From: Bacteroidota bacterium
GTDB lineage: Bacteria; Bacteroidota; Bacteroidia; Bacteroidales; UBA10428
DNA length: 5,890 nucleotides
Direction of reading: 5' to 3'
Assembly (NCBI GenBank): GCA_024640925.1
Contig: JAHEEB010000313.1
Coordinates: 1-5,890 of the forward strand
A model generated the notes under the pieces. It was given only the letters and a program-made list of their open reading frames with translations, searched no databases and had not been told where the DNA came from. Below are positions 1-5,842 of the stretch, in pieces; the first letter of the stretch is position 1; the number at the start of each line of letters is the position of its first letter. The position numbers were made by a program, and so were the translations under genes.

Positions 1-453
1 GAGAATGTTGAATTATCGGTAGTATCGGAAGCTAATGAGGAAGACTGGTGCCAAATTTATAATAATAATGGAAAACTTGGATATATCGAATTTGGCGATA
101 CCACTATACATGCCCAATACATTTACCTGTCACGACCCTATAGAGGTTATAGTATTTTCATAGCCTCAAAAGATGGGGCCAACTTTGGTATAATCACATC
201 AGATAATTTTCAAATGGTTCCTTTTGAGTATACCAGCATAACACTTGATGATGAAACGCATGTTTTGGTTTTAACAAAGAAGGATGATCCGAATCCATGC
301 TATTATGTTTTTCGGGGTTCAAATATTGTAAACCCTGTAAACTGCGGTTATAAGAAACTTATCAGAAATTTTTACGATTTTTTACTAGTTGAGGACCCTG
401 AAAATAGGGTGTTTTTTGTAAATACAAAAAATGGGAAAGTATTACGAAAGTAA
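1..453 (+). CDS. C-terminal part of a protein with SH3-like and degenerate WG-type repeats (5' end outside window)
   Basis: The reading frame is open from the first base to the TAA at 451-453, giving 150 visible residues. The ATG at 214 is internal (visible residue 72), because the frame continues upstream with protein-like sequence. Visible residues 1-32 contain 'EDWCQIYNNNGKLGYIEFG', which follows the end of a bacterial SH3 (SH3b) domain: a Trp-x-x-Val/Ile strand, then Asn-Gly-Lys-x-Gly-Tyr/Trp-Ile. Residues 58-95 ('KDGANFGIITSDNFQMVPFE', then Y-x-S-I and later V-L-T-K-K) resemble the WG repeat pattern G-x-W/F-G-I-I-x-x-x-x-x-x-V-P-F-x-Y. A second weaker unit may cover residues 96-150. Such modules usually mediate binding rather than catalysis. 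The domain calls are made by eye from short stretches. The gene is separated from the next by 265 bases, so a shared function is not implied. Cellular location cannot be judged without the N-terminus. Confidence 0.85.
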   Translation, partial: ENVELSVVSEANEEDWCQIYNNNGKLGYIEFGDTTIHAQYIYLSRPYRGYSIFIASKDGANFGIITSDNFQMVPFEYTSITLDDETHVLVLTKKDDPNPCYYVFRGSNIVNPVNCGYKKLIRNFYDFLLVEDPENRVFFVNTKNGKVLRK

Positions 454-580
454 ATTTCTGTTTAAATGTTTGGCAGTTATTCATTATGTGACCGTTGAAC
501 ATCAATACAAATGGTCAAATCTTTGATGAGGCAGGTTTTAATTTAGCTTAAAGGGAGACCTCTTATATCATCGCTTCACT

Positions 581-600
581 CAGATCGCCAAAATGATCTG
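581..600. repeat. Hairpin-forming inverted repeat CAGATC-N8-GATCTG
   Basis: CAGATC (581-586) is the exact reverse complement of GATCTG (595-600), with an 8-base loop (gccaaaat). Immediately outside it, GAGGT (601-605) can pair with ACCTC (558-562), leaving an 18-base one-sided bulge (563-580) and making a nested structure. There is no T-run after it, so it is not a typical intrinsic terminator. It lies upstream of the candidate promoter at 630-661 and could be a remnant of a dispersed repeat, a protein-binding site or chance. Confidence 0.4.
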
Positions 601-629
601 GAGGTTAGATTTGAATTGTTTTTAAGTTT

Positions 630-661
630 ATTGTTTTATAAAATATAAAATAGTATTCTTG
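630..661 (+). promoter_or_regulatory. Candidate Bacteroidota-type promoter for the three-gene cluster
   Basis: ATTG at 630-633 is followed after 20 bases by TATTCTTG at 654-661, close to the Bacteroides -33 TTTG / -7 TAnnTTTG consensus. Each box has one mismatch. Transcription would start near 668, about 50 bases before the ATG at 719, a reasonable leader length. The region between the boxes is very AT-rich, so chance matches are easy. It is the best candidate in the spacer, not a proven site. Confidence 0.35.
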
Positions 662-718
662 TATTCAGTTTTTAGAAAAAATTGGTTTGATATACAGTTA
701 ATAATAAATTTTAATAGC

Positions 719-1681
719 ATGAAAAAATATTTATCGATTGTAGTCTTATTTTATCTGTTTACAATAAACAGCACAGCTCAGTTCAACTATGTGAAAGCAT
801 TTGATTATAATTTATTGAAAAAGAAAGTGCTTTACATACCAAAACTCTCAGAAGATTCACGTTATGCCAAGAAATATATTAAAACTGGTAATTATTCAAA
901 ATTAAAGACATTTCAGGAAAAAGTAGAATACTTTAACCAGATATGGACCGAAGCTATGGCTATATCGTCATATGATGCAACTCCTTACGAAATAAAAGAA
1001 TTTGAATATAAAAAGATATTTAAGGAAAAAAATGAAGAAGCCATCATTTTATTATTCATTACAGATAAATACAATAACGAATTTGCTCAATTATGGATTG
1101 CAGCTCCCAAAAGACAATGCATATCCAGTACTATAATTAACGGACTGGATCTTGCCGATCCTAAAGATATTCGTCTAATGATAAACATGCTTAACTATTC
1201 ACTTAATGAATATGCTGAGATTGAAAATACAACAAAAGATAAAAGTTTTTCAGGAATTAACAACAAGTATAAAGAAATCGTTGTTGATTTTTATAATAAT
1301 CTTCCTGGTAAAACATTTTATGTTATAAAGGAAGAAGATCCAAAGAAACCAGATAAAGCTGCCGAGAGAAATAAAGAATTGGAAGAAGCTCTAAAAGAAA
1401 AATGGAACTTGTGTAATTATCAACCTATATCGGAAAGCGATTTTGAGAAAATAAAAGAAACTGGCGATACGAATGGTTTTTATTGGAAAAGTTTTAATGT
1501 TTATACTCAAAGTATTTTAATGACATATAAATTAAGATATCTTCTTACCGTTGACAGAGATGAAGTTTTATTTGAGTACTACAATATGGGAAGTTCTTCT
1601 TTGAAAGCCGCAACAATTGAAGATTTACAGGAAAAGATTATTAAAAAAGGCGAAAAATATAAAAAAGGCATGAACAAATAG
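719..1681 (+). CDS. Exported protein of unknown function with two diverged domain copies
   Basis: I do not recognise this 320-residue protein. The ATG at 719 was chosen because it begins a typical signal peptide: MKK, a hydrophobic core (residues 5-15) and 'NSTAQF', with cleavage expected after Ala20, a pattern common in Bacteroidota secreted proteins. The frame is open 20 codons further upstream to a TTG, but that extension would bury the signal peptide. No lipobox Cys, further membrane segment or catalytic motif is evident. The mature part looks like two copies of one alpha/beta unit. Residues 32-165 contain 'LLKKKVLYIPKL', then 'EYFNQIWTEAMAISSYDATP', and residues 194-315 contain 'LPGKTFYVIKEE', then 'ALKEKWNLCNYQPISESDFE'. 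In each, an opening strand is followed by a helix with a conserved Trp, a variable charged part, two strands and an amphipathic end helix. A Lys/Glu-rich stretch (about 203-227) follows the opening strand of copy two. The gene is 18 bases upstream of the transglutaminase-like gene, so it probably works with it in the periplasm or at the envelope. Confidence 0.85.
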   Translation: MKKYLSIVVLFYLFTINSTAQFNYVKAFDYNLLKKKVLYIPKLSEDSRYAKKYIKTGNYSKLKTFQEKVEYFNQIWTEAMAISSYDATPYEIKEFEYKKIFKEKNEEAIILLFITDKYNNEFAQLWIAAPKRQCISSTIINGLDLADPKDIRLMINMLNYSLNEYAEIENTTKDKSFSGINNKYKEIVVDFYNNLPGKTFYVIKEEDPKKPDKAAERNKELEEALKEKWNLCNYQPISESDFEKIKETGDTNGFYWKSFNVYTQSILMTYKLRYLLTVDRDEVLFEYYNMGSSSLKAATIEDLQEKIIKKGEKYKKGMNK

Positions 1682-1699
1682 TTTGTAAGCTATACAGAC

Positions 1700-3637
1700 A
1701 TGAGAATTGTTATTGTTTTGGTTTTTTTTTCTATATCATTCTCTGTTAAAGGGAATGATATAGATTATAAACAATTAAAAAGTGAGTTTCCTGAAGCCGA
1801 TTATGTTGTTCTAGAGAAGGAAATCAAGTTGTCGTATTTTATTAACCCGGTTGACAGCAATCTTTATGCGAAGTCAAAACACAATATTTCTGTTTTAGTG
1901 CTGAATGATAATTGTGAGGATCTTGAAAGAATACTATTGTCGTATAATTCATTTACTGAATTAAATGTTTTGAGTGCGAGATATTTCATTCTCGATTCGG
2001 CTAATGAGTCCCATCTTGTTGAGAATATTAAAGTAAAAGCTTTAAAACCCAGGGATTATTATGTTGACGGTGTTTTATACGGAGATCTTAAAGTGAAAGA
2101 AATATCTTCGTTATCGAAGCTTAAGGAAAGAGTCCTGATAAAATACTCTTACGAATATATTTATAAGGACACCCGATTTTTGAATATATTCCAGATACAA
2201 GAACTGAATGAAAACATAAACGATTTTAAGCTCGAAATTGAAATCCCTGATTATGTAAAAGTGAATTTTTATCCTTTTAATTTTAATGATACATCTAAAA
2301 TATTGGATTTAACAACAGATGGTATACGTAAAATAACTTATAAAACTCAAAAAATACTGGAAAAGAAAACCAACAAATATTCTCCTCCTTCCGATTATTA
2401 TTTACCAGGTTTTATAGTTACCACATGTAGTTATACATATAATGGTTCAACAATAAATATTCTTAATTCTACACAGGAATTGTACAATTGGTACAATAAT
2501 TTAATCGAACAACTAAAGCCAGATAGAAATAAGATTAAGCAACTAGCTGATGAGATAGTCAAAGACAAAAATACCCCAGAAGAAAAGACCGAAGCTATTT
2601 TCAAATGGGTGCAAAAAAATGTACATTATATCGCTTTTGAAGATGGTATGGTTGGTTTCAAGCCCGATGAAGCCGATATGGTTATGAAAAGAAAATATGG
2701 CGATTGCAAAGGTATGGCCAATCTGCTTGTTGAGTTGCTAAAAGCCGAAGACATAGCTGCATATCATACATGGATAGGAACCAGGCATCTTAGTTATCCT
2801 TTATATACGAATTCACTGGCCGTTTTTAATCATATGATTTGCGCCGTTTATTTGAATAATAGTATCTATTACCTCGATGCTACAAATAAAGCCGGAAGCT
2901 GGAATAAAATTCCCTCATATCTGCATGGAAAAGATGCATTAATAGGTAAAGGAAAAGATTTTGAAGTTAAACGGATTCCATTTGAAAATGCAGATATTAA
3001 TACAAGGGAATTCAACATTTCGTGTAAATTTTCCAATGATTTCCGCATTTTAAAAGCGAACCTGAATTTTAATTTAACAGGAGAGGAAGCCTCAGCTATT
3101 TTTTATTTAAAAGAATTTTCCAGTTTACAGGACAGAGATGATATAGAATCGAATTTCTTGAAATATTTCATCAAATCATTCGTTTCTGATTCACAAAAAA
3201 TAAACTTTCTGAAATATTCTCCCGAAAACATTGAAATAGTTTCGTTCGGGGAACTTCAGGGAGCTTCAGTATTTGATGGAAAGAAAATATATTTATTTCT
3301 GGATCAAATTCCATTATTCAACATTTCTCAATTAGATATTGAAACGCCGGTTTATTTCGAGAATAAAAAAAAGATCGTAGTCCGGTACAAAATATTACTT
3401 CCGGAGAAAGTAAAAATTGTCGACCTTCCAGATTCGAAAAGCATAAGTACTTCAGATAACTGTATAAAATGCGATTTTACTTATTCCAATGATGCTAATG
3501 AATTGATTTTCACAAAAACAATAATTATAGATACATTATTGCTGGAAATGAAAAATAGTATATCCTGGAAGAAAGTATTAGATGATTTGCTAATGCAGGA
3601 AACTAGGCCCATAAAATTGTCTGTTGTCGGTACCTAA
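1700..3637 (+). CDS. Exported DUF3857 protein with intact transglutaminase-like (papain-fold) domain
   Basis: The product has 645 residues. Residues 1-18 form a signal peptide (MRI, a hydrophobic run, 'SVKG' before Asn19), placing it in the periplasm or at the outer membrane. Residues of about 35-240 correspond to the beta-rich DUF3857 region. The transglutaminase-like domain follows at about 275-420, with a helical lead-in ('EEKTEAIFKWVQKNVHYIAF', 294-313). The catalytic triad is visible: Cys336 in 'KYGDCKGMANLL', His378 in 'FNHMICAV' and Asp393 in 'YYLDATN'. The 'IPSYLHGKDALIG' element (404-416), typical after the Asp in this family, is also present. Residues 430-640 form a beta-rich C-terminal region that may correspond to DUF3858. 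Enzymes of this fold cleave, hydrolyse or cross-link amide bonds; the substrate here is unknown. The ATG at 1700 has no clear Shine-Dalgarno sequence, as is usual in this phylum. The gene starts 18 bases after the upstream gene stops, indicating an operon. A run of nine T lies in the signal-peptide codons. Confidence 0.93.
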   Translation: MRIVIVLVFFSISFSVKGNDIDYKQLKSEFPEADYVVLEKEIKLSYFINPVDSNLYAKSKHNISVLVLNDNCEDLERILLSYNSFTELNVLSARYFILDSANESHLVENIKVKALKPRDYYVDGVLYGDLKVKEISSLSKLKERVLIKYSYEYIYKDTRFLNIFQIQELNENINDFKLEIEIPDYVKVNFYPFNFNDTSKILDLTTDGIRKITYKTQKILEKKTNKYSPPSDYYLPGFIVTTCSYTYNGSTINILNSTQELYNWYNNLIEQLKPDRNKIKQLADEIVKDKNTPEEKTEAIFKWVQKNVHYIAFEDGMVGFKPDEADMVMKRKYGDCKGMANLLVELLKAEDIAAYHTWIGTRHLSYPLYTNSLAVFNHMICAVYLNNSIYYLDATNKAGSWNKIPSYLHGKDALIGKGKDFEVKRIPFENADINTREFNISCKFSNDFRILKANLNFNLTGEEASAIFYLKEFSSLQDRDDIESNFLKYFIKSFVSDSQKINFLKYSPENIEIVSFGELQGASVFDGKKIYLFLDQIPLFNISQLDIETPVYFENKKKIVVRYKILLPEKVKIVDLPDSKSISTSDNCIKCDFTYSNDANELIFTKTIIIDTLLLEMKNSISWKKVLDDLLMQETRPIKLSVVGT

Positions 3638-3662
3638 ATTTGTCCGGTTTAAAGACAAAGAA

Positions 3663-3690
3663 TTGTATCATGGATCAAATTCTATATTTC
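3663..3690 (+). promoter_or_regulatory. Possible internal promoter before the third cluster gene
   Basis: TTG at 3663-3665 is followed after 17 bases by TATATTTC (3683-3690), one mismatch from the Bacteroidota -7 element TAnnTTTG. Transcription would begin near 3697, about 30 bases before the ATG at 3726. A perfect TAnnTTTG match (TAAATTTG, 3635-3642) lies just upstream, but it has only a TTG at 15 bases as a -33 partner, which is short. The 88-base gap leaves room for a promoter, but read-through from the upstream genes is equally possible. Confidence 0.25.
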
Positions 3691-3725
3691 TTAAACCAAT
3701 TTGTGTAGCTAAAACAAAAACATTA

Positions 3726-5525
3726 ATGATGAAAAGAATACTTTTTACATATTTATTGCTGCATATTTATCTTATAGTCAAAGCTGAAAGCCTCGGACAT
3801 GATGCTGAAATTATTTTAAATAAAGAGGAATATACTTACAATATGTCAATTACTACTTCAGTATATGAATTGAAAATTATAAGGAAGGTTACAAGGAAAA
3901 TAAAAATTTTATCGTACTCAGGGTTAAATGATTTTTCAAGCCTTTATATTCCCACTTTCAGAGATTTAAATTTTAAAACTGAAGTATCCAATATCGAAGC
4001 CTACACCCTTAAAAGTGATGGCAGCAAAAAGAAAATCTCAAACGATGATATAAAAGAAACCACATTACCGGCAAATGTCCCGTTTTTAAAAAACTATAGA
4101 GGACAAGTAAAAACAATGGCATTTGAAGATCTGGAAATAGGAGATACTATTTATTACAGTTACGAAACTAAATATACAACAAACAAATTGCTGCCTGAAT
4201 TTATGGACAAACTGGTAGTATCGGTACCAGAACAAAATGAAATTCAGGAAGCTGTTTACATATTTAATATTAAAGATAACTTTTTGTTCCGATCGGCTGT
4301 TGAGAATTCGGATGGTAAGTTTAGTTCAGTAAAAAACAAAAATATAATTACTTATACTTTAATTCTGAAGAATATCAAAGCATACAGGTCGGAAGATTTT
4401 ACAATCGAACCTGACAATTTACCTTGCTTTGTTGCTGAAATTTCCAAGGATTACGACCCTTATAACACATGGGATGAGTTTACTTCGGATATCAAGAATA
4501 CTAAATCTTCATCTTTATTTTTTGGAGGCAAGGCTTTAAACGATTTTCAGGAAGCTTGTATTGGTGAATCTACTGAAACCAGGAAATTATGGAAAGTTCA
4601 CGAAATCATGATGAGTGATTTAAAAACAGATCCTTATAGTTTAAATCTTGTATACAAGAATTTTACAAAAGATTTTGTTTCATTATCTCAGTTTGACAAT
4701 TTATTAATTGAGTATAACGAAAATGGGAAAAAGCATTATTTCCAGATATTCGACATTTATTCAAATATTGATGAAATTAAAGGAGAATATCAAGGCACTG
4801 AAGCTTTGAGACTTGCCTATAGAGAAGATAAATCAGTTACATTTACAAAGATTCCGATATTACCCTCCTATAGTGTTTTGGAGAATTACAACTACATAGT
4901 TGATGTAAAAAAATCCAATGACATAATTTGCCTGAATTATACTATAGAAGTTGAAAAAAAGAATCAGTCCTTTATTCAGGAAAGATATGGGTATTTACTC
5001 AGTATTTCAGACTCGCTGAATAATGACTATAAATCCTACATAGAACTAAGTTTAAAAAACGACTACGAGGATCTCAAAATGGATACGGTAATTATTTCGG
5101 AAAACAAGGAAATGATTGGTTATACAGCCAAGTTTAACAGAATAATTACTAAGATACAGCCAGTTAATTATATTACTTTTAGCATTTCTGATTTGTTAAA
5201 AGATTATTTCATTCAAGCTAACTACCCTAAGAATCGTGTTTATGATGCATATTTTCCGTTTTCGGGAGAAATTAACAGAACAATTCGAATTCAGGCAGAA
5301 GATCCTTATTATTTTATTCCAAACCGATATCTGAGCAATTCTTTCGAAAATGAATTTGCTGTTTTGAAAATGGATTATAAGGTTATTCAACCTAATAATT
5401 TGGAATTAACCATTAATTATAAGCTTAAAAAAGATATTGTTAAAAAGAATGAATGGTTACAGTTCTTAAATTTTATAGATGTTATAAAAGAAGCATTATC
5501 GCAACGGATCGTGTTTGTAAAATAA
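3726..5525 (+). CDS. Exported DUF3857 protein with degenerate, catalytically dead transglutaminase-like region
   Basis: The product has 599 residues from the ATG at 3726; the adjacent ATG at 3729 is equally good (598). The frame is open upstream to a TTG at 3624 overlapping the previous gene, but the ATG pair starts a clear signal peptide (MMKRILF, then a hydrophobic core, cleavage probably after Ala20 in 'IVKAES'). Residues 45-235 fit DUF3857 well: 'EAYTLKSDGSKKKISNDDI' followed by 'MAFEDLEIGDTIYYSYET' (pattern A-x-T-x-x-x-D-G ... L-x-x-G-D-x-I-x-Y-x-Y). The next part aligns by eye with the upstream gene: 'FDNLLIEYNENG' matches its 'FNHMICAVYLNN', 'IFDIYSN' matches 'YLDATNK', and 'EYQGTEALRL' matches 'YLHGKDALIG'. 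The Asp is kept (Asp343), the His is Asn325, and the roughly 50-residue segment with the GDC motif is absent, so peptide-bond chemistry is not expected. Residues 385-599 are a beta-rich C-terminal region. It is likely a binding or regulatory partner of the intact paralogue, by inference. Confidence 0.88.
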   Translation: MMKRILFTYLLLHIYLIVKAESLGHDAEIILNKEEYTYNMSITTSVYELKIIRKVTRKIKILSYSGLNDFSSLYIPTFRDLNFKTEVSNIEAYTLKSDGSKKKISNDDIKETTLPANVPFLKNYRGQVKTMAFEDLEIGDTIYYSYETKYTTNKLLPEFMDKLVVSVPEQNEIQEAVYIFNIKDNFLFRSAVENSDGKFSSVKNKNIITYTLILKNIKAYRSEDFTIEPDNLPCFVAEISKDYDPYNTWDEFTSDIKNTKSSSLFFGGKALNDFQEACIGESTETRKLWKVHEIMMSDLKTDPYSLNLVYKNFTKDFVSLSQFDNLLIEYNENGKKHYFQIFDIYSNIDEIKGEYQGTEALRLAYREDKSVTFTKIPILPSYSVLENYNYIVDVKKSNDIICLNYTIEVEKKNQSFIQERYGYLLSISDSLNNDYKSYIELSLKNDYEDLKMDTVIISENKEMIGYTAKFNRIITKIQPVNYITFSISDLLKDYFIQANYPKNRVYDAYFPFSGEINRTIRIQAEDPYYFIPNRYLSNSFENEFAVLKMDYKVIQPNNLELTINYKLKKDIVKKNEWLQFLNFIDVIKEALSQRIVFVK

Positions 5526-5810
5526 CCTGAACCATCCTTTTTTTACCCACAGAGTAGTTGGAAAACCTGTATTTTCCTTCGATTTAATTTTTAAGTAAGT
5601 AAAAACTCCTTGTGTACACAAATCTGTTATTGCTCCCTTCTCCTTTTTATTAACATTGGCATTTTCCAATCTAGCAATTAGCAATTTACCAGTGAACCCT
5701 TTATTTTTGGTATTGTGCTTTTTTAACCTCCAAATCGGAGGTATGTCTGGTATAGTACTTGTCAAGCGTGGCTGAATAAATGATGTAGAAATAATACATA
5801 ATTTAAATAA
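5526..5810. other. Intergenic spacer between the cluster and the convergent tRNA terminator
   Basis: No gene is supported with confidence. A minus-strand frame is open through the whole stretch (stop at 5496-5498), but its only possible start is a TTG at 5763-5765, and its product matches no family I know. A run of seven T (5538-5544) follows the stop codon of the third gene without a usable hairpin. The stretch also holds a 12-base perfect palindrome, TTGTGTACACAA (5610-5621), and a short hairpin at 5726-5742. Confidence 0.55.
5726..5742. repeat. Short hairpin ACCTCC-N5-GGAGGT
   Basis: ACCTCC (5726-5731) pairs perfectly with GGAGGT (5737-5742) around a 5-base loop (aaatc). There is a T-run on the 5' side (5719-5724) but none after the stem in either reading direction, so it is not a classical terminator. 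Its minus strand shares a near-identical 13-mer (12 of 13 bases) with the hairpin region at 595-607. Confidence 0.4.
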
Positions 5811-5840
5811 AAAAAGGATGTCAAATTTGACATCCTTTTT
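5811..5840. terminator. Bidirectional intrinsic terminator (perfect 30-base inverted repeat)
   Basis: Positions 5811-5840 form a perfect inverted repeat: five A, GGATGTCAAA, TTTGACATCC, five T. Read on the plus strand, the GC-containing stem is followed by T5 (5836-5840), which would end transcription from the three-gene cluster. Read on the minus strand, it is followed by seven T (complement of 5809-5815) and would end the tRNA transcript, whose mature 3' end is only two bases away. This is the expected layout between convergent units. Confidence 0.88.
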
Positions 5841-5842
5841 AG

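Larger units (their letters stand above)
454..718. other. Intergenic spacer with weak inverted repeats
   Basis: No gene is supported in this stretch. A frame open from a TTG at 659 runs into the following gene, but the codons before 719 do not look like protein and precede a clear signal peptide. Two weak pairings lie near the end of the upstream gene: TGACC (489-493) with GGTCA (513-517), and CATCAA (500-505) with TTGATG (523-528). They overlap and have long loops. Neither is followed by a T-run, so no convincing terminator for the upstream gene is visible. A better hairpin lies at 581-600, and a candidate promoter lies at 630-661. Confidence 0.6.

Noticed and set aside
214..453. A separate 79-codon gene starting at the ATG at 214
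   Set aside because: The same frame is open without a stop from base 1 and its upstream residues fit an SH3-like domain end, so the ATG is internal to a longer gene.
659..718. Upstream extension of the first cluster gene to a TTG start
   Set aside because: The added 20 codons would place a signal peptide at residue 21, and the candidate -7 promoter box overlaps the TTG, so the ATG at 719 is the better start.
5196..5390. Minus-strand open frame of 64 codons
   Set aside because: It lies entirely inside the well-supported third cluster gene on the opposite strand, has no recognisable features and is a shadow of that gene.
5526..5544. Terminator directly after the third cluster gene (T7 run at 5538-5544)
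   Set aside because: Only a four-base pairing with a long loop (GGAT at 5506-5509 with ATCC at 5534-5537) precedes the T-run, too weak for an intrinsic terminator.
5496..5765. Minus-strand open frame of 89 codons as a gene
   Set aside because: It begins only with a TTG, has no recognisable domain or promoter, and overlaps the end of the third cluster gene. It is mentioned as a low-interest observation instead of an annotated gene.
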